A stretch of DNA of 6,241 nt from Muribaculaceae bacterium (GCA_017619255.1 JAFZSS010000022.1:1-6241), one strand, 5' to 3'. Positions 1 to 6,241 are shown, numbered from the stretch's first letter. Made by a program: numbers and translations. The notes: a model not told the origin generated them from the sequence alone.

Positions 1-1
1 G

Positions 2-502
2 CGCAACAATCCGGGTTTGATTGTCGAGAAATACCTGCAATGGAGCGATGCCTATCAGGAAGACCAGGTGACTATCGTCTATGACACGATGTGGCAGAGT
101 ACCCGCCTGATGGCACAGGCCATCGCCGACGGTATCCGAGAGCAGTCGCCCACGACAACCGTGAAGATTTACAATGCTGCGTTGAACGACAAGAATGACA
201 TCCTCACCGAGGTGTTCCACTCGCGTGCCGTGCTCGTGGGATCCCCTACCATCAATAATGGCTACAGTTATGCCATCGCGGGCATTCTCGAGATGCTCAA
301 AGGCATGAAGCTGAAGAAAAAGAAAGGCGCGGCCTTCGGCAGCTACGGCTGGAGTGGTGAGGCCTCCAAACTCATCACCGAGCACCTTAAAGCCGCCGGT
401 ATTGAAATCGTGAACGACGGCATCCGCGCTCAATGGGTACCTGACCAGGATGCTCTGGAGCAGAGCCGCCAGTTCGGCAAGGAGTTTGCCGCAGCACTTT
501 GA
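2..502 (+). CDS. fprA: A-type flavoprotein (flavodiiron protein), C-terminal flavodoxin domain, 5'-truncated by window
   Basis: This is the last 166 codons of a protein that begins before the window; the frame is open from base 2 and ends with TGA at 500-502. The TTG at 17 is an internal Leu codon, not the start. FprA-type proteins are about 400 residues: an N-terminal metallo-beta-lactamase-like diiron domain, which would lie upstream and is not seen here, then an FMN-binding flavodoxin domain. Visible flavodoxin signatures are the FMN phosphate loop YDTMWQST (about bases 80-103), VGSPTINNG (about 236-262) and GSYGWSGEA (about 338-364). The first residues (RNNPG) fit the linker after the diiron domain. 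In the family, FMN passes electrons from rubredoxin or a similar donor to the diiron site, which reduces O2 to water or NO to N2O in the cytoplasm. A Lys-rich run (LKKKKG) precedes the GSYGW loop. The gene lies 69 nt before nfnA on the same strand with no terminator between. The family call is strong. The choice of O2 or NO as substrate is not supported by what is visible. Confidence 0.9.
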   Translation, partial: RNNPGLIVEKYLQWSDAYQEDQVTIVYDTMWQSTRLMAQAIADGIREQSPTTTVKIYNAALNDKNDILTEVFHSRAVLVGSPTINNGYSYAIAGILEMLKGMKLKKKKGAAFGSYGWSGEASKLITEHLKAAGIEIVNDGIRAQWVPDQDALEQSRQFGKEFAAAL

Positions 503-551
503 AGAGAACAGAGGACAGGGAATAGATAAAAGATTATAAAGAATAGATATC

Positions 552-565
552 AACTAATAACTAAT
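552..565 (+). repeat. tandem heptamer AACTAAT x2 in the fprA-nfnA spacer
   Basis: The 69-nt spacer 503-571 is AT-rich. It contains two adjacent perfect copies of AACTAAT (552-558 and 559-565) just before the nfnA start, and two copies of GAATAGATA (520-528 and 541-549) spaced 21 nt apart. No terminator hairpin and no TAnnTTTG promoter box is seen here, so read-through from fprA into nfnA is plausible. The repeats may be only low-complexity A/T leader sequence, which is common before Bacteroidota start codons. No function is claimed. Confidence 0.4.
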
Positions 566-571
566 CAAGAA

Positions 572-1354
572 ATGAACAAAGTCGTTAGTAAAGAGCAATT
601 TTCTGCTAATGTGACGAAGCTTGTCGTTGAGGCTCCCCTCATCGCCAAGGCGCGCCGTGCGGGCCACTTTGTGATTGTCCGCGCTGGCGAAAAAGGAGAA
701 CGCATACCTTTGACTATCGCTGATAGCGACCCCAAGGCCGGCACCATCACGCTGGTCATTCAGTCGGTTGGCGAAAGCACTCGCAAGATTTGCGCACTGG
801 AGCCAGGTGAGTACCTGCATGATGTGGTGGGTCCCTTAGGACAAGCAACTCACATCGAGAAGTATGGCACCGTGTTGTGTGCCGGTGGCGGTGTGGGTAC
901 AGCTCCCTTACTGCCCATTATCCGTGCCATGAAGGAAGCCGGCAACCGCGTCATCAGCGTGTTGGCAGGCCGTACCAAGGACCTCATCATCCTGGAGGAC
1001 GAGGTGCGCGCCTCGAGCGATGAGGTGATTATCATGACCGATGACGGCAGCTATGGCAACAAGGGTGTTGTCACCGTGGGTATGGAAGAGGTGCTCAAGC
1101 GTGAGCATGTGGACTATTGCGTGACCATCGGTCCCGCCATTATGATGAAGTTCTGCGCACTGCTGACCAAGAAATATGAGGTGCCGACCGAGGCCTCGCT
1201 CAACGCCATCATGGTTGACGGTACTGGAATGTGCGGTGCTTGCCGCGTGACCGTGGGCGGCAAGACACGCTTCGTGTGTGTCGAGGGCCCAGAGTTCAAT
1301 GCCCATGAGATTGATTTCGACGAGTTGATGATGCGCTTGAAAGGTGCGCAATAA
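572..1354 (+). CDS. nfnA: NfnA/SudB-type FAD- and NAD-binding small subunit of an electron-bifurcating transhydrogenase
   Basis: This 260-residue protein matches the ferredoxin-NADP+ reductase/PyrK-like fold of NfnA (SudB, 'sulfide/dihydroorotate dehydrogenase-like') subunits. In order: an FAD-binding beta-barrel (residues about 1-95, with AGHFVIVR at 30-37 and RIPLT at 44-48), an NAD(H)-binding domain with GGGVGTAP at 105-112 and TDDGSYG at 156-162, and a C-terminal [2Fe-2S] motif D216-x4-C221-x2-C224-x11-C236. The Asp plus three Cys arrangement is the known ligand set of SudB/NfnA and differs from the four Cys of PyrK. In the family this subunit exchanges electrons with NADH through FAD and the 2Fe cluster, in complex with NfnB in the cytoplasm. 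The start is firm: an in-frame TAA lies at 527-529 and no other start codon falls between it and the ATG. No clear Shine-Dalgarno sequence is present. It is followed by nfnB after 19 nt, consistent with coupled expression. 'Sulfide dehydrogenase' activity is an alternative label from the same family. Confidence 0.9.
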   Translation: MNKVVSKEQFSANVTKLVVEAPLIAKARRAGHFVIVRAGEKGERIPLTIADSDPKAGTITLVIQSVGESTRKICALEPGEYLHDVVGPLGQATHIEKYGTVLCAGGGVGTAPLLPIIRAMKEAGNRVISVLAGRTKDLIILEDEVRASSDEVIIMTDDGSYGNKGVVTVGMEEVLKREHVDYCVTIGPAIMMKFCALLTKKYEVPTEASLNAIMVDGTGMCGACRVTVGGKTRFVCVEGPEFNAHEIDFDELMMRLKGAQ

Positions 1355-1373
1355 CCCCAAAAACTGAAAAACA

Positions 1374-2834
1374 ATGGAACAGAACAATATGGAATCGCGT
1401 AACGAACAATGGCGCATCGACTTGCGCAACTCAAAGACTCCGAAGGAGCGCACCGCCATCCCCCGCGTGGAGATGCCTCAACTCGACCCTAAGTATCGCA
1501 TCACATGCAACGAAGAGGTGAATCAGGGCATCAGCGCCGAACAGGCCGTTATTGAGGCCAGCCGCTGTCTGGACTGCGCCAACCCGCAGTGTGTCACCGG
1601 CTGCCCCGTGAACATCAATATCCCCAAGTTCATCAAGAACATCGAGCGTGGCGAGTTCGGCCAGGCCGCCGCAACGCTCAAGGAGACAAGCTCACTGCCC
1701 GCCGTTTGTGGTCGTGTGTGCCCGCAGGAGAAGCAGTGTGAATCTCGCTGCATCCACACCAAGATGAACCACCCCGCTGTGGCTATCGGTTACCTCGAGC
1801 GCTTTGCCGCTGACTGGCAGCGTGACAACCTGCCGCAGGAAGTTCCTGCCATGGCTCCTGCCAACGGCATTAAGGTCGCCGTTATCGGCAGTGGTCCCTC
1901 AGGATTGTCGTTTGCCGGTGACATGGCTAAGAAGGGTTTCAGCGTGACCGTCTTTGAGGCATTGCACGAAATCGGTGGTGTGTTGAAGTATGGTATCCCT
2001 GAGTTCCGTTTGCCCAATCATATCGTGGACTACGAGATTGAGGGCTTGAGGAAGATGGGTGTTGAGTTCGTCAAGGACTGTCTGGTGGGCAAAACCATCA
2101 GCTACGAGGACTTACACGAAATGGGCTTCAAGGGCGTGTTTGTCGGCTCAGGTGCCGGTTTTCCCCGCTTCATGAACATCCCCGGTGAGAACCTCAACGG
2201 CATCATGTCGAGCAACGAATACCTCACCCGTATTAACCTGATGGAAGCAGGCCGAGGTGGTGATACCCCCGTGCTGCGTGGCAAGACCATCGCCGTCATT
2301 GGTGGCGGCAACACCGCTATGGACTCGACTCGCACCGCATTGCGTATGGGCACCGAGCGTGTCATCCTTATCTATCGCCGTAGCGAGGAAGAGATGCCAG
2401 CCCGTCGTGAAGAGGTCGGCCATGCCAAGGAAGAAGGCGTTGAGTTTAAGACCTTGCACAACCCCATCGAGTACATCGGTGACGAAACGGGTCGCGTTGT
2501 GGCCATGCGTGTGCAGAAGATGGAACTCGGTGAGCCCGATGCTTCGGGTCGTCGCAGTCCTGTGCCCATCGAGGGTGCTATCGAGGAGATTCCCGTTGAC
2601 CTGGTCATCGTCGCAGTCGGTGTATCGCCCAACCAGTTGGTGCCTCGCTCAATTCCCGGACTGGACATCAGCAAGCGCAACACCATCGTTGTCAACGAGG
2701 AGACCATGCAGTCGTCGGTGGGCGATCTCTATGCCGGTGGTGACATCGTGCGTGGTGGCGCAACCGTGATTCTCGCCATGGGCGACGGTCGCCGTGCCGC
2801 CCTCAACATGGCCGAGGCACTGTTGGCGGAGTAA
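1374..2834 (+). CDS. nfnB: NfnB/SudA-type large subunit (GltD-like NADPH oxidoreductase with two [4Fe-4S] clusters)
   Basis: This 486-residue protein has the GltD-like architecture of NfnB. The N-terminal iron-sulfur region carries C65-x2-C68-x4-C73-x3-C77 and C112-x3-C116-x5-C122-x3-C126. By analogy with dihydropyrimidine dehydrogenase, C65/C68/C73/C126 would hold one cluster and C77/C116/C122 plus E142 (in GYLERF) the other. An FAD Rossmann motif GSGPSG is at 172-177, KYGIPEFRLP at 205-214, an NADP(H) Rossmann motif GGGNTAMD at 310-317, and the closing flavin motif AGGDIVRGGAT at 454-464. In NfnAB this subunit holds the bifurcating FAD, binds NADP(H) and exchanges electrons with ferredoxin. 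Database names may read 'glutamate synthase small subunit' (gltA/gltD), but no large glutamate synthase subunit is adjacent and an NfnA partner is 19 nt upstream, so NfnB is preferred. An in-frame TGA at 1365-1367 limits the start to ATG 1374, or less likely Met6 at 1389. A strong terminator follows the stop. Confidence 0.9.
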   Translation: MEQNNMESRNEQWRIDLRNSKTPKERTAIPRVEMPQLDPKYRITCNEEVNQGISAEQAVIEASRCLDCANPQCVTGCPVNINIPKFIKNIERGEFGQAAATLKETSSLPAVCGRVCPQEKQCESRCIHTKMNHPAVAIGYLERFAADWQRDNLPQEVPAMAPANGIKVAVIGSGPSGLSFAGDMAKKGFSVTVFEALHEIGGVLKYGIPEFRLPNHIVDYEIEGLRKMGVEFVKDCLVGKTISYEDLHEMGFKGVFVGSGAGFPRFMNIPGENLNGIMSSNEYLTRINLMEAGRGGDTPVLRGKTIAVIGGGNTAMDSTRTALRMGTERVILIYRRSEEEMPARREEVGHAKEEGVEFKTLHNPIEYIGDETGRVVAMRVQKMELGEPDASGRRSPVPIEGAIEEIPVDLVIVAVGVSPNQLVPRSIPGLDISKRNTIVVNEETMQSSVGDLYAGGDIVRGGATVILAMGDGRRAALNMAEALLAE

Positions 2835-2858
2835 CTCCCCTTGTTCAATCCAAATACG

Positions 2859-2903
2859 CTGTGGGTAATGGTTTTTAAGCTGTTACCCACAGTTGTTTTA
2901 TTA
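2859..2903 (+). terminator. intrinsic terminator after nfnB
   Basis: A perfect 10-bp stem is formed by CTGTGGGTAA (2859-2868) and TTACCCACAG (2883-2892). Two G-T wobbles and a G-C pair can extend it inward across the 14-nt loop. A T-rich tract (TTGTTTTATT) follows directly. It starts 24 nt after the nfnB stop and marks the end of the fprA-nfnAB transcript. The neighbouring promoter call supports a new transcription unit downstream. Confidence 0.88.
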
Positions 2904-2919
2904 TCTCGCCTTAATAATA

Positions 2920-2942
2920 CAAGAAAAAATGTATTTTTCTTG
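2920..2942. repeat. perfect 9-bp inverted repeat overlapping the -33 element
   Basis: CAAGAAAAA (2920-2928) and TTTTTCTTG (2934-2942) are exact inverse complements around a 5-nt centre ATGTA. The right arm ends in CTTG, which is also the best candidate -33 element of the downstream promoter. The placement fits an operator for a regulator of the lipoprotein gene. An A/T-rich hairpin acting as a weak second terminator is the alternative. In a region this AT-rich, chance cannot be excluded. Confidence 0.45.
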
Positions 2943-2970
2943 CCATTGTATTTTGCTTGCACTAATTTTG
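2939..2970 (+). promoter_or_regulatory. Bacteroidota-type promoter for the glycosidase-like lipoprotein gene
   Basis: TAATTTTG (2963-2970) matches the Bacteroidota -7 consensus TAnnTTTG exactly. CTTG (2939-2942) is a three-of-four match to the -33 consensus TTTG, with a 20-nt spacer close to the usual 19-21. It follows the nfnB terminator and precedes the ATG at 2979 by 8 nt, so the predicted transcription start falls only a few nucleotides before the start codon. A related near-match (TATTTTGC, 2949-2956, one base short) lies 15 bp upstream. It could give a longer leader. Confidence 0.6.
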
Positions 2971-2978
2971 CCACCTGA

Positions 2979-5132
2979 ATGTTGAGAAATAATAAGCGAT
3001 GCATTGCTATACTGTTTGCGGTGATTGCCGTAAGCCTTGTTTTGTTGTACTCTTGTGGAGACAAAAGCATGAGCAACCGTGTGATTGTGCAAAACGAGAC
3101 TTTTACCATCACGGGCGACAGCATTATGGAGGACACGGTATTTGCCGCTGCCGCCAAGGACCGCATCGAGACCAACATTACTATGAGCCGACTGGACAGT
3201 CTTTATGGCGCCTATGACCCAGAACAAGTGCAGTTCACGCATGGCCAGCCTTGGCGTCAGCGCAAAAAAGTCCCCGCACAGATGCCTGAATACAAGAGTG
3301 ATCAGCCGCTGGTGGATGTCCTCTATGCTATGTCAACAGAGCGCATTGCCGATGCTGTGGACGACAGTGGCCAATTCCATGTCACGCACAATATCAGCCG
3401 ACTTTATTGTTCGGTATATCTCTCGCTTGCAGCACTCAAGCCGCAGCAATCAATGGCGACGCTGCGTTCACTGGTGGATCGAGACACCATTATCATGCAG
3501 CGCGAGGGTCAGTGGCCTGTGGTGAGTGATCATATCGGTTGGGCTACGGCAGCGTGGGAAGTCTATAAAATCACAGGCAATCGACAGTGGTTGGCATTCA
3601 GCAAGCGCGCAATAGAGAAAACGCTGAGCATCAACGAACAAGTGCTGCTCGATCACGGCACCGGCTTGATTCACGGAGCCGGATACACGACCTCCAAGCC
3701 GCTGGGTGTGCGTCGCATGACATGGATGGGCTATAACGACATGTTTGCCTGCATGTCGCTGGGTAATAACATTCTGACGGCCCATGCCTATGCCATTCTG
3801 AGCGCAATGTGTGATGAAATGGGTGTCGAAAACACCTATGACAAAGACGCTCAGCGCCTCAAGGACGCCATCAACCAGCACTTGTGGAACGAGGACAAGG
3901 GCTTTTATAGTTCCTTCCTCTATGGCATGGCGTTCCCGCGCCAAGCCCCCGTCACCGACAACACATCTCAGGCGATGTGCGTGCTATGGGGCATCGCCGA
4001 CGATGACCGTGCTGAGAACCTCATTGCCAACACGCCCGTGTCGGATAAGGGAGTCAATGTCACCTATCCCGCCAACAATCCTCTGGAACCCTATTTTGCC
4101 AACTCCTCATGGGCCACTACTCAAGCCTTATGGAACATGGCAGCGGCCTATGTGGGTAATGAGAACGCCTTGCGCCGCGGCCTGGGTGCCCTGTATCGTG
4201 CCCAAGCGCTTTACCAATCGCGCGGCATCCATATGAAGGATGTCAACATCGACGAGTTGGGCACTAGCGCCAGCGATGCCGCAATGGTGCTGCGTGTGTT
4301 CTTGGGCATGGAGTTCAAACCCGAGGGCATCGAGTTCACCCCAATGGTTCCTGAGGGGATGCCTGGCAAGAAGACGCTGAAGGGCCTGCGCTATCGTCAA
4401 GCAATGTTTGATTTTACGATTGAGGGCACGGGCAACGACATCGCCTCTATCACCATCGATGGCCAACCTATGGAGAGCGCCTTCCTGCCCAACGATATCA
4501 AGGGTAGCCACGATATTGTTGTCACGCTCAAGAAGGGAACGGCCAGTAACCAGAAAGTCACTATCCACCACAACGAGGTCATCCTGCCCCCTACCCCGAC
4601 TGTCGAGTGGCAGGGCGACACCGGGCGCATTGTGGATTATGTGCCAGGCCTCCCCTACCGTTTGTCAATCAATGGTGACTTGAAGGAGGTGAGTGATTCA
4701 GTGTTCGTCTTGCCCAAAACTGACTGCTTTACCGAGTTTTCGGTCGAGGTCGCAGGCAAATATCTCAACGGCTTCATGTCCAAGCCTTTGCTTAATTTCT
4801 ACTTGACGCCTCAAGTTGCCTTTTTCCCAAGGGCTGAGGGTGACTCGGCTGTCATCAATGTCAGCGTGGCAAAGGGAGGCGATTATCTGTTAGATATCGG
4901 ATATCACCCTACCGGGACGCTTGATGTGCGTCGAGTGTCGGCCAATACTCACCTGATGGGCACGCTGGTTATGGCAAGCGGCAGACAAGCCGAAGCAAGT
5001 GAACTGGTTTACAGCAACATGGTAAGGGTTAAATTGCTCAAAGGGGCCAATGTCATCACCATTCACCAATTGAGATTGCCCAAGTCATTTACTCCATGCG
5101 AGCCTGTACATGTGAGAATTATTAGCTTTTAG
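2979..5132 (+). CDS. lipoprotein with six-hairpin glycosidase-like (MGH1-like) domain and C-terminal beta domains
   Basis: This is a 717-residue exported lipoprotein. Residues 1-25 form a signal peptide (basic K6/R7, then a hydrophobic stretch 9-23) ending in lipobox L-Y-S-C with acylated Cys26. The +2 region is GDKS, not an obvious Bacteroidota surface-export signal, so the facing is unclear. Residues about 105-445 have the helical-hairpin rhythm and motifs of (alpha/alpha)6 glycosidases: QWPVVSDHIGWATAAWEVYK (178-197), DMFACMSLGNN (254-264), HLWNEDKGFY (301-310), LEPYFANSSWATTQALW (369-385) and DELGTSASDAAMVLRVFLG (425-443). A beta domain follows (about 446-530; GIEFTPMVPEG, then an IDGQP turn). 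The last ~110 residues resemble a CBM6/35-like sandwich (GGDYLLDIGY at 633-642, YSNMVRVKLLKGANVITI at 678-695). Exact family, catalytic acids and substrate cannot be assigned. An in-frame TGA (2976-2978) directly before the ATG fixes the upstream limit. No SusC/SusD pair is in the window. The next gene starts 35 nt later. Confidence 0.75.
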   Translation: MLRNNKRCIAILFAVIAVSLVLLYSCGDKSMSNRVIVQNETFTITGDSIMEDTVFAAAAKDRIETNITMSRLDSLYGAYDPEQVQFTHGQPWRQRKKVPAQMPEYKSDQPLVDVLYAMSTERIADAVDDSGQFHVTHNISRLYCSVYLSLAALKPQQSMATLRSLVDRDTIIMQREGQWPVVSDHIGWATAAWEVYKITGNRQWLAFSKRAIEKTLSINEQVLLDHGTGLIHGAGYTTSKPLGVRRMTWMGYNDMFACMSLGNNILTAHAYAILSAMCDEMGVENTYDKDAQRLKDAINQHLWNEDKGFYSSFLYGMAFPRQAPVTDNTSQAMCVLWGIADDDRAENLIANTPVSDKGVNVTYPANNPLEPYFANSSWATTQALWNMAAAYVGNENALRRGLGALYRAQALYQSRGIHMKDVNIDELGTSASDAAMVLRVFLGMEFKPEGIEFTPMVPEGMPGKKTLKGLRYRQAMFDFTIEGTGNDIASITIDGQPMESAFLPNDIKGSHDIVVTLKKGTASNQKVTIHHNEVILPPTPTVEWQGDTGRIVDYVPGLPYRLSINGDLKEVSDSVFVLPKTDCFTEFSVEVAGKYLNGFMSKPLLNFYLTPQVAFFPRAEGDSAVINVSVAKGGDYLLDIGYHPTGTLDVRRVSANTHLMGTLVMASGRQAEASELVYSNMVRVKLLKGANVITIHQLRLPKSFTPCEPVHVRIISF

Positions 5133-5167
5133 ACAAAGAAATTTATATTCAAATTAATAATCACACA

Positions 5168-6241
5168 ATGAAGAAAAGTAATTTTTTATTGATTGCAGCA
5201 CTGATGGCTACCGCATTGTCTGGACAAGCCGACGAGGGTCGCCTGCTGCGTTTTCCTGGCACCAACGGCAGCGAAGTGGCCTTTAGCTACGCTGGTGACA
5301 TCTACACCGTACCCATCACTGGCGGCACGGCGCGAAAATTAACCTCTCACAAGGGTTATGAGGCCTTCGCTCGTTTTTCTCCCGATGGTCAGACCATAGC
5401 TTTTACGGGTCAATATGACGGGAATACCGAAGTGTATATCATGCCCTCACAAGGTGGCGAGCCTAAGCGCATAACCTACACAGCCACCAATCCCCGTGAT
5501 GACTGGGGCGACCGTATGGGCCCCAACAACATCACCATGACTTGGACTCCCGACGGGCAGGGCGTTATCTACCGAAACCGTATCAGCGACAGCTTTGACG
5601 GCAAACTGTGGTGCGCTCCCATTGATGGCAGCATGCCGCAGCAGTTGCCGTTGCCCGAGGGCGGCTTCTGCTCCTATAACGCCGACGGCAGTAAGATGGC
5701 ATACAACCGTGTCTTCCGCGAGTTCCGCACCTGGAAGTATTACAAGGGTGGTATGGCCGACGACATCTGGATTTATGACACCCAGGCCAAGACCGTGACT
5801 AACATCACTAATAACATCGCTCAGGATATCGATCCGATGTGGATCGGTGATGAGATTTACTTCATGAGCGACCGTGACAACCGCATGAACATCTTTGTCT
5901 ATAACACTCGCACTGGAGCTACGCAGAAGGTGACCAATTTCTCCGAATATGATGTAAAGTTCGCCAATTGCGGCGGTGGCAAAATCGTGTTTGAGAATGG
6001 AGGCTACCTCTATGTCCTGGACCCCGCTACCAAACGCAGTGAGAAAATCACCATCTATCTCAACAGCGAAAACAACTTCGCCCGTGAAGAACAGCGCAAG
6101 GTGGGAGAAGACCTCACTGGCGGAAGCTTGGCTCCTGACGGCAGCCGCGTTGTCTTGAGCGCTCGCGGCGAGGTGTTTGATGTGCCGGCCAAGCACGGTG
6201 TGACTCGCAATATTACCCATACGCCTGGTGTGCATGAGCGC
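5168..6241 (+). CDS. exported tricorn-type protease (S41 family), N-terminal beta-propeller part, 3'-truncated by window
   Basis: The frame is open from ATG 5168 to the last base, giving 358 codons with no stop. Residues 1-21 are a Sec signal peptide (KK, hydrophobic core FLLIAALMATAL, then SGQA before DEG), so the protein is periplasmic or envelope-bound, unlike cytosolic archaeal tricorn. The mature part is a run of WD40/PD40-like propeller blades: YAGDIYTVPITGGTARKLTS (41-60), FSPDGQTIAFTGQYDGNTEVY (70-90), WTPDGQGVIYRNR (126-138), DDIWIYDTQAKTVTNIT (198-214), SDRDNRMNIFVYN (234-246), LAPDGSRVVLSARGEVF (321-337). The last blade begins what is probably a second propeller. This order, including RDDWGDRMGPNNI (110-122), matches Bacteroidota tricorn homologues of about 1,050-1,100 residues, whose PDZ and S41 Ser-protease domains would lie past the window. 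The propellers are thought to channel peptides to the active site. A TolB-like protein without a protease domain is the alternative. It lies 35 nt after the lipoprotein gene without a visible terminator or promoter. Confidence 0.88.
   Translation, partial: MKKSNFLLIAALMATALSGQADEGRLLRFPGTNGSEVAFSYAGDIYTVPITGGTARKLTSHKGYEAFARFSPDGQTIAFTGQYDGNTEVYIMPSQGGEPKRITYTATNPRDDWGDRMGPNNITMTWTPDGQGVIYRNRISDSFDGKLWCAPIDGSMPQQLPLPEGGFCSYNADGSKMAYNRVFREFRTWKYYKGGMADDIWIYDTQAKTVTNITNNIAQDIDPMWIGDEIYFMSDRDNRMNIFVYNTRTGATQKVTNFSEYDVKFANCGGGKIVFENGGYLYVLDPATKRSEKITIYLNSENNFAREEQRKVGEDLTGGSLAPDGSRVVLSARGEVFDVPAKHGVTRNITHTPGVHER

Noticed and set aside
17..502. Complete small flavodoxin starting at TTG 17
   Set aside because: The frame is open to base 2, and the residues before TTG (RNNPG) fit the linker that precedes the flavodoxin domain in FprA proteins. 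This is a truncated larger protein.
572..1354. Dihydroorotate dehydrogenase electron-transfer subunit (PyrK)
   Set aside because: PyrK uses four Cys for its 2Fe cluster and lies beside pyrD. Here the motif is D-x4-C-x2-C-x11-C and the neighbour is nfnB.
908..1459. 183-codon open frame on the - strand across nfnA and the start of nfnB
   Set aside because: It is codon-aligned with nfnA and explained by that gene's codon use. It crosses the nfnA-nfnB junction and has no recognisable motif.
2257..2769. 170-codon + strand frame inside nfnB
   Set aside because: This is an out-of-frame shadow rich in Arg, Ser, Pro and Cys. nfnB is intact and continuous with motifs before, within and after this stretch.
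1374..2834. Reading this gene as the small subunit of glutamate synthase (GltD)
   Set aside because: No large glutamine-amidotransferase subunit is adjacent, and the partner 19 nt upstream has the NfnA Asp/Cys3 motif. NfnB and GltD share a fold, so a name by similarity alone would mislead.
2835..2978. Riboswitch or small RNA between nfnB and the lipoprotein gene
   Set aside because: The only strong structure is the terminator. The rest is AT-rich with a short inverted repeat, and the predicted leader after the promoter is too short for a riboswitch.
5447..6235. 262-codon open frame on the - strand inside the tricorn-like gene
   Set aside because: Its codons are in exact register with the + strand gene, so it stays open simply because that gene uses no TTA, CTA or TCA codons here. 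The + strand frame has a signal peptide and clear propeller motifs, while the antisense product shows no recognisable domain.

Overview
The window looks like a piece of an uncultured gut-type Bacteroidales genome (Prevotellaceae or Muribaculaceae-like; the family is a guess). The signs are A-rich start regions without clear Shine-Dalgarno sequences, a Bacteroidota-type promoter (TAnnTTTG box) at 2939-2970, an exported tricorn-type protease and a large lipoprotein glycosidase. All five genes lie on the + strand. Two are cut by the window edges. No tRNA, rRNA, CRISPR array, insertion sequence or phage gene is visible.

Region 1 (1-2834) is a redox cluster. It starts with the C-terminal flavodoxin half of an A-type flavoprotein (FprA, flavodiiron O2/NO reductase family). 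After 69 nt come the two subunits of an NfnAB-type complex (also called SudBA; the large subunit is often mislabelled GltA/GltD): a small FAD/NAD(H)-binding subunit with an Asp/Cys3 [2Fe-2S] motif, then a large NADP(H)/FAD subunit with two [4Fe-4S] clusters. NfnAB couples the ferredoxin, NADH and NADPH pools by flavin-based electron bifurcation, and FprA scavenges O2 or NO in anaerobes. Their adjacency suggests a shared redox or oxygen-defence role, which is inference. A clear intrinsic terminator (2859-2903) closes the cluster.

Region 2 (2904-2978) is a short AT-rich regulatory stretch. It holds a perfect 9-bp inverted repeat and a good -7 box that lies only 8 nt before the next ATG, which predicts an almost leaderless transcript.

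Region 3 (2979-6241) has a 717-residue lipoprotein with a six-hairpin (alpha/alpha) glycosidase-like domain and C-terminal beta domains. After 35 nt comes the first 358 residues of an exported tricorn-type beta-propeller protease that runs off the window. Both proteins are cell-envelope directed and may be cotranscribed. Their substrates cannot be read from the sequence.

I see no clearly new system. The points most worth a second look are the fprA-nfnAB linkage, the unassigned glycosidase-like lipoprotein, and the compact promoter in front of it.
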